Made by a program: the position numbers and the translations under genes. From Chloroflexota bacterium (GTDB lineage: Bacteria; Chloroflexota; Anaerolineae; Promineifilales; Promineifilaceae): DNA of 15,121 bases. Of this stretch, positions 1 to 6,794 are shown piece by piece. The stretch covers positions 1 to 15,121 of the forward strand of contig QQUD01000386.1 in assembly GCA_008501785.1 (NCBI GenBank), written 5' to 3'. Under the pieces are notes generated by a model. It saw only the letters and a program-made list of their open reading frames with translations, did not search any database and was not told the origin of the DNA. Each line of letters begins with the position of its first letter. Within the stretch, counting starts at the first letter, position 1.

Positions 1-3
1 TGC

Positions 4-957
4 TCACGCTGCGGGCATATGGACATTTGCCTGATGGCGTTGGCTGATAAGAACGGCCGTTTCCGCTACCACTTGGCGTAATTCAGAGGGAGCCAACACC
101 TCCATCCCGGCCCCCCAACTCAATAACCAACCAATAATTCGATCGAGCGAACGCGGTTGATACACAGCTTCAATCCAGCCATCTGCGGTTGGATTTGAAG
201 CGATGTGTGAAAAATGATTTCGTTCTTGCACCCAACGACTTATTTCAGGGGCAAATCGAACCGTCACAGTTACATCCCCGTGCATGCGGTCCCGGTCTGG
301 CAGATGGTGTGGGATAAACTTTTCATCGGTGATGTGCAGATGGTCGATGCGATCTAGCCGAAAAATACGCTCACTTTGGCGCAATCGGCAGTAGCCCACC
401 AGCATCCACGCTTTGTCTAAAAACACCAAGTGTGACGGTTCAACCGCGCGCTCGGTGATGCGGTTTGAGTGCAAAGCATGGTAGCGCAAACGGACCATTT
501 GCTGCCGATGGATGGCTTCTTGCAAGCTGACAAACGTGGCATCATCAAAATTGAGCGGCGGTGAGGGAAATGAGTAAAAATGCAAGATTGCTTGTAGGGC
601 TTCAACTTGTCGTCGCGTTGCATTTGGGAGAACGGTTTGGATTTTGGCTAGGGCTGAGGAAACGGCCGTTTTCGTCTCCCCCTCACTTGTAAACCCATCT
701 AGCATCGCTACTGCTAAAAACAACGCACGCGCCTCGTCTGGGGTGAACATGATGGGCGGTAAATAGTAGCCATCCATCAGCCGATATCCCTCACCGGGCA
801 TCGCCGAAATTGGCACCCCCACTTCACTCAATGCCTGCATATCCCGATAAACAGTGCGTTCGCTTATTTCAAACTGCTTCGCAATATCTTGTGCCCGTAT
901 TAGCTCACGGCTTTGCAACATGATCAAATAGCCCATCAAACGATCAATTCGGTTCAT
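4..957 (-). CDS. YafY-like HTH/WYL-domain transcriptional regulator
   Basis: Cytosolic DNA-binding regulator of the YafY/DeoR-like class, 317 aa. Residues 1-60 form a winged helix-turn-helix (AQDIAKQFEISERTVYRDMQ), followed by the family's GEGYRL segment. Residues 145-210 match a WYL domain, with WML at 184-186 in place of W-Y-L and the characteristic FRLDRI at 199-204. The C-terminal third fits the WCX extension. WYL domains are thought to sense ligands such as nucleic-acid pieces or small molecules; the effector here is unknown. I chose the ATG at 955-957 because AGGAAA lies just upstream and MNRIDRL is the usual family N-terminus. A GTG at 994-996 would add 13 unlikely residues. The gene is divergent from the hybrid kinase across about 90 bp, so it may control that gene or itself. 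It carries two copies of the ACGGCCGT palindrome. The family is clear; the target is not. Confidence 0.92.
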   Translation of the reverse strand: MNRIDRLMGYLIMLQSRELIRAQDIAKQFEISERTVYRDMQALSEVGVPISAMPGEGYRLMDGYYLPPIMFTPDEARALFLAVAMLDGFTSEGETKTAVSSALAKIQTVLPNATRRQVEALQAILHFYSFPSPPLNFDDATFVSLQEAIHRQQMVRLRYHALHSNRITERAVEPSHLVFLDKAWMLVGYCRLRQSERIFRLDRIDHLHITDEKFIPHHLPDRDRMHGDVTVTVRFAPEISRWVQERNHFSHIASNPTADGWIEAVYQPRSLDRIIGWLLSWGAGMEVLAPSELRQVVAETAVLISQRHQANVHMPAA

Positions 958-1025
958 ATTTCCTATTCCAACAGGGTTGAATTGGGTCAGAATCACACAT
1001 TTTACTTACTTCGCCCCATAATCTT

Positions 1026-1031
1026 TATGAT
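1026..1031 (+). promoter_or_regulatory. candidate -10 element for the hybrid kinase
   Basis: TATGAT matches the sigma70 -10 consensus at 5 of 6 positions, with only a poor -35 (TTACTT near 1002). Transcription would begin about 1037, leaving roughly 10 nt before the ATG at 1047, or no leader at all for the TTG at 1038. No Shine-Dalgarno is visible, so leaderless or near-leaderless translation is possible. Weak call. Confidence 0.33.
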
Positions 1032-1046
1032 ACACTGTTGTCACCC

Positions 1047-3647
1047 ATGACCAAATTGAATGAATCGGACACGTTTGAGCGCGTTAGCCGCCGGGAAGTT
1101 GATTTTTTACATGCCATCAATGCGATAGCGGTTTCATTGCAATCGGCTGTTCATTCAGAAACGGCCGTTTTTAATGCCTTCACCGAGCAGTTTGTCAAAC
1201 TGGGATTACATGGCAGTATCAACCTGATTGACTCAACAGGTCAATTCATGGTTGTGCGGGCTATGGCAATGCCGTCGAAATTACAAAAAATCATTAAAGC
1301 AGTTGAAAAGTTAATTGGTTTCAGTCTTGAAGGCTATCGATACAATGTTGAAAAATCAAGCCTAAATCAAGATGCCATAAAAGCTGGTCAAACCATTTTC
1401 ATGCGAGACAATAGTCAAAGAATCAGGGAAGTGATGCCTAAAGCCAGCCAAACAGCGATAAATTTGATGGTCAAATTTTTTACTGGGCACCCATCTATCA
1501 CAGCACCTATTATGGCAAACGAGGGAAAAATCCAAGGGCTGCTTTATGCATCTGGTGAATGGCTAAAAGAGTCAGATGTGCCAGCCATTACTGCTTTTGC
1601 CAATCACATTTCCATCGCATTAAAAAACGCTAGACTCATGGAAGAAATGCAAACAGCGAAGGCCTCTATGCAGCGTGTCAATTCCACACTTGCCGCCTCA
1701 CGTGATGCGATTCATGGATTAGTACAGCAAATGCCGGTTGGTATTCAAGTATTTGATCCAGATGGCCTGTGTGTCGATGTTAATGAAACCCATTTAAACA
1801 TTTTTGGAACCACTAAAAAACAGCTTGTTCGAAATTACAATATTTTTACAGACCCCTTTGCCGCAGAAATTGGTATTCATGCAGCGGTGGATCGTGTATT
1901 GGATGGCGAGGTTGTGCAGATGGGCGACCTCGATTTTTATTTTGAGCAAGCTGACGGCCGTTTTTCTCAAAAAAATGGGCAACGCACAGTTAATGTGACG
2001 CTTTTTCCTGTATTTGGTAGCGCGGGTCAGGTGGTGCAGTTTGTACGCCTGAATGTGGATGTGACTCAGCGCAAAGAAAATGAAAAAGCATTAAGTCATA
2101 TGAGTGTTGAACTCGCACAGCAAAGACAAATGATTGATGCGATGCTGACCACAACGCCTGATGGTTTTTCTTTTATGGATATAAACGGCCGTTACTTATA
2201 CGCTAGCCCGCTTGTCTTGCATGATTTTCAAATGACAATGCCAGAAATTATCGGTAAAACCTGGTCGGAAATCGGGGTTTCCAAAGAGTTAAATGAAAAA
2301 GGCAATCAGGCGATTCAGCAAATGCTTGATACGGCAAAACCAGTGATGATTGAGTATGGTTATTGGCTAAATGATGAATATCATGAACGTGAATTTATTT
2401 TTAGCCCGTTAATCAGTCCGCAAGGGGAAATCTTTCGATACGTCATTACTTCTCGTGAAGTAACAGAGCGCAAGCGTGAACTGGCAGCATTCCAAGAAGC
2501 GCAAAAAATGGAAAGTCTTGGCATTTTAGCAGGGGGGATTGCGCACGATTTTAATAATTTGTTGGTTGCCATGCTGGGGCAAACATCGTTAGCATTGAAA
2601 AAATTGCCGGAGGACAACTCGGCTCGTCCAAACATTCAAAAAGCAATGAATGCAGCACAAAAAGCAGCTGACCTCACACGCCAAATGCTGGCTTATTCAG
2701 GACGCGGCAACTTTGAAGTACAGCCGCTAAATCTCAATCAATTGATTGAGGAGAACCTTCATTTGTTTAACGTTGTGATTCCGAATCCTGTCGAATTCGT
2801 CTTGAATTTGCAGCCAACTCTTCCGTTTGTGGATGCTGATCCGGGTCAAATGCAGCAAATTGTGATGAATTTATTGCTAAATGCTGCGGAAGCATTGGAA
2901 AAACACGGGGGAACGATTGTCGTATCGACCTTAGAGATGATGATTGAAAATGAAAATGTCGCGTTATGGCGGCGAGCGAATCAAACACTCAAACCAGGAA
3001 AGTATGTCGCTTTGCGCGTTGCAGATGATGGGGTGGGCATGGATCAAGACACGGTTCAGAAGATTTTCGATCCTTTTTTCACCACAAAATTTACGGGACG
3101 AGGGTTGGGGTTAGCGGCCGTTTTGGGCATTGTGCGTGGGCATTATGGTGGATTACGTGTGTTGAGTCAGAAGGGTGATGGTACAACGTTTGAGATTGTT
3201 TTCCCAATTAGCCAAAAATCTAAAATTGAGCCGAAATCTGATGTTGATGATGTTTTGACAAAATCTGGCGTTGTGCTGGTGATTGATGATGAGCAAGGGG
3301 TGCGGGAATTTGTTCAAGAAATTTTAGGGTCGGAGGGGATTGAGGTGATAACGGCCGTTAACGGCCAAAACGGCATCAACATTTTTCAACAGCGCCATCA
3401 CGACATTAACCTCGTGTTGCTCGATCTCTCCATGCCCGGGATGAGTGGTGTGGAAACATGCTCACAATTGCGCCAAATCAACCCAAACATACCTATTTTG
3501 CTTGCATCAGGTTATAGCGAGGCAGAATCACTTGGTCATTTTAAACAAGATAACGGCTTAAGTGGATTTATCCAAAAACCTTTTCATATGCAGACCCTTA
3601 TTCGTACAATTTATACACATTTGCCAAATCGTGTTGACAAGCCCTAG
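1047..3647 (+). CDS. soluble hybrid histidine kinase (GAF-PAS-PAS-HisKA-HATPase-REC)
   Basis: Sensor kinase of 866 aa with no membrane segment, so probably cytosolic. Numbered from ATG 1047: a GAF-like domain at about 15-200, a PAS domain at about 220-345 (MPVGIQVFDPDGLCVDVNE), and a second PAS at about 365-480 (TPDGFSFMDINGRYLY). HisKA follows with phospho-acceptor H500 in GGIAHDFNNLL. The ATPase domain has N612 (NLLLNAAEA), G1 box DDGVGM (660-665) and G2 box GRGLGLA (684-690). The C-terminal receiver has D793 in LLDLSMPGMSG and K844 in QKPF. All catalytic and phospho-acceptor residues are present. The expected relay is H500 to D793. No DNA-binding output and no adjacent response regulator are visible, so the output partner is elsewhere or the receiver is regulatory. 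TTG 1038 would add three residues. The sensed signal cannot be read from the sequence. Confidence 0.95.
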   Translation: MTKLNESDTFERVSRREVDFLHAINAIAVSLQSAVHSETAVFNAFTEQFVKLGLHGSINLIDSTGQFMVVRAMAMPSKLQKIIKAVEKLIGFSLEGYRYNVEKSSLNQDAIKAGQTIFMRDNSQRIREVMPKASQTAINLMVKFFTGHPSITAPIMANEGKIQGLLYASGEWLKESDVPAITAFANHISIALKNARLMEEMQTAKASMQRVNSTLAASRDAIHGLVQQMPVGIQVFDPDGLCVDVNETHLNIFGTTKKQLVRNYNIFTDPFAAEIGIHAAVDRVLDGEVVQMGDLDFYFEQADGRFSQKNGQRTVNVTLFPVFGSAGQVVQFVRLNVDVTQRKENEKALSHMSVELAQQRQMIDAMLTTTPDGFSFMDINGRYLYASPLVLHDFQMTMPEIIGKTWSEIGVSKELNEKGNQAIQQMLDTAKPVMIEYGYWLNDEYHEREFIFSPLISPQGEIFRYVITSREVTERKRELAAFQEAQKMESLGILAGGIAHDFNNLLVAMLGQTSLALKKLPEDNSARPNIQKAMNAAQKAADLTRQMLAYSGRGNFEVQPLNLNQLIEENLHLFNVVIPNPVEFVLNLQPTLPFVDADPGQMQQIVMNLLLNAAEALEKHGGTIVVSTLEMMIENENVALWRRANQTLKPGKYVALRVADDGVGMDQDTVQKIFDPFFTTKFTGRGLGLAAVLGIVRGHYGGLRVLSQKGDGTTFEIVFPISQKSKIEPKSDVDDVLTKSGVVLVIDDEQGVREFVQEILGSEGIEVITAVNGQNGINIFQQRHHDINLVLLDLSMPGMSGVETCSQLRQINPNIPILLASGYSEAESLGHFKQDNGLSGFIQKPFHMQTLIRTIYTHLPNRVDKP

Positions 3648-3682
3648 CCCATTTGTTAATATCTCCCCCACAACTAAATAAC

Positions 3683-3688
3683 TATAAT
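3683..3688 (+). promoter_or_regulatory. candidate -10 element of the SAM-riboswitch operon
   Basis: TATAAT is a perfect sigma70 -10 match about 35 bp upstream of the aptamer, but I find no good -35 at the usual spacing. Transcription would begin near 3695, inside the perfect dyad at 3691-3718. Confidence 0.42.
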
Positions 3689-3690
3689 GC

Positions 3691-3718
3691 TGTGATAAAT
3701 ATAAAATAATTTATCACA
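3691..3718 (+). repeat. perfect 10-bp dyad at the predicted transcription start
   Basis: TGTGATAAAT (3691-3700) is exactly inverted as ATTTATCACA (3709-3718) around an 8-nt A/T spacer. It lies directly downstream of the TATAAT box and just upstream of the SAM aptamer. It could be an operator for a dimeric repressor or a 5'-end mRNA hairpin. The dyad is seen directly; its role is inferred. Confidence 0.6.
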
Positions 3719-3721
3719 CAC

Positions 3722-3833
3722 TTCTTATCCAGAGAGGCGGAGGGACCGGCCCGCAGATGCCTCAGCAACCGTTCTAATCAGTAGAAAAGGTGCTAATTCC
3801 GGCAGAAGTCAAAGAACTTCTGGGAGATGAGGG
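3722..3833 (+). ncRNA. SAM-I (S-box) riboswitch aptamer
   Basis: The conserved SAM-I core is present almost to consensus: CTTATCCAGAGAGG, GGAGGGACCGGCCC, CAGCAACC and GGTGCTAATTCC. P1 forms between CTTATC (3724-3729) and GATGAG (3826-3831). P3 is TTCTA/TAGAA around 3777-3781. P4 is CAGAAGT (3803-3809) with ACTTCTG (3816-3822). In this class, SAM binding stabilises P1 and permits a downstream terminator, lowering transcription when methionine/SAM is plentiful. The next gene is a transsulfuration enzyme of methionine synthesis, as expected. An antiterminator can be drawn between 3825-3832 and 3857-3864 (one mismatch), which would compete with both P1 and the terminator. Confidence 0.97.
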
Positions 3834-3855
3834 GTGGCGAACTATGAAACTGTGA

Positions 3856-3893
3856 GCCTCTTCTGAAACTTCTAGAAGAGGCGTTTTGTTTTT
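3856..3893 (+). terminator. SAM-riboswitch terminator 1
   Basis: A perfect 9-bp stem, GCCTCTTCT (3856-3864) with AGAAGAGGC (3874-3882), has a 9-nt loop and is followed by GTTTTGTTTTT. It is the expected intrinsic terminator of the expression platform. Its 5' arm can instead pair with the 3' strand of aptamer stem P1. Confidence 0.9.
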
Positions 3894-3906
3894 AGAACAC
3901 TAAACG

Positions 3907-3945
3907 GCTCTTTGCTCTGGATAACTATGAGCGAGGAGCTTTTTT
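3907..3945 (+). terminator. second, tandem terminator before the metB-like gene
   Basis: An 11-bp stem, GCTCTTTGCTC (3907-3917) with GAGCGAGGAGC (3929-3939) including two G-U pairs, has an 11-nt loop and is followed by six T residues. It lies 13 bp after the first terminator's T-run and ends 9 bp before the ribosome-binding site. Both hairpins must be passed to express the operon. It also contains an in-frame upstream ATG (3927). Confidence 0.8.
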
Positions 3946-3965
3946 GTTGGCAGAAAGGAAGGATT

Positions 3966-5222
3966 ATGACGGACAAAAAAAATGTAAACGAAACGAATAA
4001 ATCTGGAAAACACACGATGGGTCCGTCAACTCGTGCAGTTCATGGACGTGTGGACCTGCGGCAGCCGAATGCGAATTACGCGCTGACGACCCCCATTGTG
4101 CAAACGGCAACGTATACATTTGAAAATACAGCCGAATTGTGCGAATTTCAGGAAGAAAAGTTGTGGGGCAAAAAGCTGAAACGGCGTGAATACAATCGCT
4201 ATGGAAATCCCACTGTGAAAGCTGTGGAACAACGACTGGCCGCCCTCGAAAATGCGGAAGCTGCTATTTTGTTTCCAACGGGCATGACGGCCGTTACCAA
4301 CGTGCTGCTTTCCATCTTGCCCACCGGCAGCCACGTCATCTACACCGATGATTGCTACAACAAAACCCGTGAATTTTGCACAACTTTTTTGAAGCGGCTG
4401 GGCATTGAATCAACAATGGTAGCGATGGGTAATTATGAAGCAATAGCAGCAGCCATTCAACCCAACACGCGCATCATCCTCAGCGAAAGCCCCACAAACC
4501 CCTATTTGCGCGTGGCCGATTTGGCTCGTATTGCAGCAATTGCCAAACAGCACAAACGCATCAAAACCATCATTGATGCCACGTTTGCCACGCCAGTCAA
4601 CCAAAATCCACTCGATTTTGGCATCGATTTAGTCATTCACAGCGCCACAAAATATTTAAGCGGACACAATGATGTGATGGGTGGTGCGGTTGTCGGTGAG
4701 GCTGGCTTGCTGCAAGCACTGCGCCAGAGCCAGGGTGTTTTGGGTGGGGTTTTGGACCCACATGCCGCCTTTTTGCTGGAACGTGGGTTAAAAACGCTGG
4801 ATTTGCGCGTGCGCCATCAAAACCAGGCGGCACAAACAGTTGCTGAGTATTTGGAAAGTCACCCCATAGTTGATCGGGTCTGGTATCCAGGGCTGGCATC
4901 CCATCCCGAGCATGAGGTGGCAAAGGCGCAAATGCGTGGTTTTGGCGGCGTGGTTAGCTTTGAGGTTAAGCCCAAGAATGATGAAAAACCAGTGGATGCA
5001 GCATCAAACCTTATTGATGCTGTGCAGATTCCGCTGATTGCACCCAGCCTGGGTGGTGTAGAAAGTCTCATCATGCAACCAGCATTGGTTTCGTATTATG
5101 ACCTGTCAACTGAAGAAAGGTTGGCACTTGGTATTAAAGATAATTTGGTCAGGTTAGCCATTGGCGTGGAAGATACGGCGGATATTGTGGCAGACCTTGA
5201 GCAAGCGTTAGGGAGATTTTGA
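3966..5222 (+). CDS. metB: cystathionine gamma-synthase (plant-like transsulfuration PLP enzyme)
   Basis: PLP-dependent Cys/Met-metabolism enzyme, 418 aa, expected to condense an activated homoserine ester with cysteine to cystathionine in methionine synthesis. The PLP-binding lysine is K229 in HSATKYLSGHND. YNRYGNPT, ESPTNPYLR, DATFATPVNQ, LGGVLDPHAAFLL, YPGLASHPEHE and the C-terminal IKDNLVRLAIGVED are family motifs. From memory they resemble plant cystathionine gamma-synthase closely. Start ATG 3966 follows AAGGAAGGA; TTG 3912 and ATG 3927 lie within or next to the terminator stem and lack a ribosome site. The SAM-I riboswitch supports a methionine-pathway role. Aspartate kinase starts one base after the stop, so the two are co-transcribed. 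Alternatives are O-acetylhomoserine sulfhydrylase or a gamma-lyase; sequence alone does not settle the sulfur donor or the ester. Confidence 0.9.
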   Translation: MTDKKNVNETNKSGKHTMGPSTRAVHGRVDLRQPNANYALTTPIVQTATYTFENTAELCEFQEEKLWGKKLKRREYNRYGNPTVKAVEQRLAALENAEAAILFPTGMTAVTNVLLSILPTGSHVIYTDDCYNKTREFCTTFLKRLGIESTMVAMGNYEAIAAAIQPNTRIILSESPTNPYLRVADLARIAAIAKQHKRIKTIIDATFATPVNQNPLDFGIDLVIHSATKYLSGHNDVMGGAVVGEAGLLQALRQSQGVLGGVLDPHAAFLLERGLKTLDLRVRHQNQAAQTVAEYLESHPIVDRVWYPGLASHPEHEVAKAQMRGFGGVVSFEVKPKNDEKPVDAASNLIDAVQIPLIAPSLGGVESLIMQPALVSYYDLSTEERLALGIKDNLVRLAIGVEDTADIVADLEQALGRF

Positions 5223-5223
5223 T

Positions 5224-6630
5224 ATGACATTGGTAATGAAATTTGGTGGAACGTCGGTGGGGAGTGCGCAGGCCTTGCGGGAAACGGCCGTTTTGATTCA
5301 ACAAACACAAAAAGCATGGGGGCAAGTCGTTGTGGTGGCGTCGGCGATGGGGTCGAAGCCGGTGAAGGTGACAGACTTGCTGCTGGATGGGGCCAATGCG
5401 GCTGCTGCTGGTGATGGTGAATTGTACAAGCAGAATGCAGAACAACTGCGCCAGATTCATTTTGCAGCGATTGATGGCTTGTTGTCACCAGAAAATGAGC
5501 GGCAGATGGTGTTGGCGGAAAACGGCCGTTTTATCGATCGTTACGAAGCACTCTGCCAGGCCGTTCATGTGCTGGGTGAACTCAGCCCACGCGCACTGGA
5601 TGCAATCGGGGGCATGGGTGAGCAAATGAGTGTTCGCATTTTGGCGGCATATTTGCGTGAAGTTGGCTATCAGTCAGAGGCGATTGATGCGACAGAACTG
5701 ATTGTGACAGATGATAATTTCCTGGCAGCTTCCCCTGATTTTGTGGCAACAGCAGAGAAGACGGTGGGGCGATTACGGCCGTTTCTAGCCGAAGGTGGCA
5801 TTCCCATCGTCACTGGCTTTATTGCGGCGACGCCTGAAGGTGTGACCACGACCCTAGGCCGTGGTGGTTCTGATTTTAGTGGTGCTATTCTGGGGCAAGT
5901 GCTGGACGCCGATGAAGTGTGGATTTGGACCGATGTGGATGGTGTTATGTCGGCCGATCCGCGCATTGTGGCAGATGCACACAATATCCCGATTTTGAGC
6001 TATCGTGAAGTGTCAGAACTGGCATTTTACGGCGCAAAAGTGCTGCATCCCAAAACAATGCGTCCCTGTATCGAAAACAATATCCCGCTGCGCATCAAGA
6101 ATACATTTAATCCAGATCACTCCGGCACGGTCATTGTGCCACATCGTGGACACAATAACGGCGCAATCAAAGCGGTAACAGCCATTAAACGACTGGGTCT
6201 CGTCACAGTTGAAGGGAAAGGCATGTTGGGGATTCCCGGTATTGCTGCGCGCACGTTTGGCGCAGTTGCCAAAGCGGGCAAAAGTGTGCTGCTCATCAGT
6301 CAGGCATCATCTGAGCAATCGATTTGTTTTGCTGCACCAGATAATGCAACCGACGATATCATTGCAGGTTTAGAAGCTGAGTTTGATGAAGAGTTGCAGC
6401 GTCAGGACATCGACAAAGTGTGGTCGTTAGAACCGGTTTCGATTGTGACGATTGTTGGCGGCGGCATGCGCGGAACAAAGGGTGTCTCAGGACGAATTTT
6501 TACAGCGTTGGGTGATAATGATGTTAATGTTATAGCCATCGCGCAAGGTTCCTCAGAATGCAGCATTAGCGTGGTGGTTGACGATAAAGATACTGCCCAA
6601 GCCGTGAGCAGCATTCACGCCCTGATTTAA
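5224..6630 (+). CDS. lysC: aspartate kinase (monofunctional, two ACT domains)
   Basis: Phosphorylates aspartate, the first step towards lysine, threonine and methionine; cytosolic, 468 aa. The amino-acid-kinase domain occupies about 1-300: KFGGTSV (6-12), IGGMGEQMS (128-136), LGRGGSDFSGAILG (211-224) and WTDVDGVMSADPR (235-247). Two ACT regulatory domains follow (about 322-395 and 404-468), with ISQASSEQSICF and IAQGSSECSISVVV motifs. It resembles the kinase part of ThrA but has no homoserine dehydrogenase domain, so allosteric inhibition by lysine or threonine is likely; which one cannot be told. ATG 5224 lies one base after the metB-like stop, with its ribosome site (AGGGAG) inside the upstream gene, which suggests translational coupling. 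The kinase is therefore also under the SAM riboswitch. Confidence 0.95.
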   Translation: MTLVMKFGGTSVGSAQALRETAVLIQQTQKAWGQVVVVASAMGSKPVKVTDLLLDGANAAAAGDGELYKQNAEQLRQIHFAAIDGLLSPENERQMVLAENGRFIDRYEALCQAVHVLGELSPRALDAIGGMGEQMSVRILAAYLREVGYQSEAIDATELIVTDDNFLAASPDFVATAEKTVGRLRPFLAEGGIPIVTGFIAATPEGVTTTLGRGGSDFSGAILGQVLDADEVWIWTDVDGVMSADPRIVADAHNIPILSYREVSELAFYGAKVLHPKTMRPCIENNIPLRIKNTFNPDHSGTVIVPHRGHNNGAIKAVTAIKRLGLVTVEGKGMLGIPGIAARTFGAVAKAGKSVLLISQASSEQSICFAAPDNATDDIIAGLEAEFDEELQRQDIDKVWSLEPVSIVTIVGGGMRGTKGVSGRIFTALGDNDVNVIAIAQGSSECSISVVVDDKDTAQAVSSIHALI

Positions 6631-6643
6631 CCAACCATTCTGT

Positions 6644-6718
6644 AGGGGTGGGGTAATCGGGCCATAATCTTTGACAACACAAAGAACCGTTTCTCCCGAT
6701 TACCTCACCCCTTTTTTT
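6644..6718 (+). terminator. long-stem terminator of the metB-lysC operon
   Basis: An 18-bp stem, 6644-6661 with 6695-6712 (one G-U pair in plus-strand RNA), encloses a 33-nt loop and runs into seven T residues (6712-6718). It begins 14 bp after the aspartate kinase stop. In minus-strand RNA the G-U pair becomes an A-C mismatch, so the hairpin favours the plus strand. Confidence 0.85.
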
Positions 6719-6724
6719 AGAAGA

Positions 6725-6789
6725 GGAGCGAGGTAGGTCGGAGACATCGTCGTTTGCTTTGTATAATTAATTCCGACCTACCCCGCCCC
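6725..6789 (-). terminator. long hairpin after the ABC transporter operon
   Basis: An 18-bp inverted repeat (6725-6742 with 6772-6789) begins 6 bp beyond the ABC stop codon on the minus strand. In minus-strand RNA two positions are G-U pairs; in plus-strand RNA they are A-C mismatches, so it folds best for the ABC operon. The tract after the stem is only CTCTTCT before an A-run, so it may end or protect the mRNA rather than be a classic U-tract terminator. Confidence 0.55.
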
Positions 6790-6794
6790 TGGTA

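Noticed and set aside
3691..3718. CRP-type binding site because of TGTGA and TCACA
   Set aside because: The half-sites are separated by 18 bp instead of about 6, so it is not a CRP-like site.
3912..3965. Upstream starts (TTG 3912, ATG 3927) for the metB-like gene
   Set aside because: They lie in the second terminator stem and lack a ribosome site; ATG 3966 has AAGGAAGGA at proper spacing.
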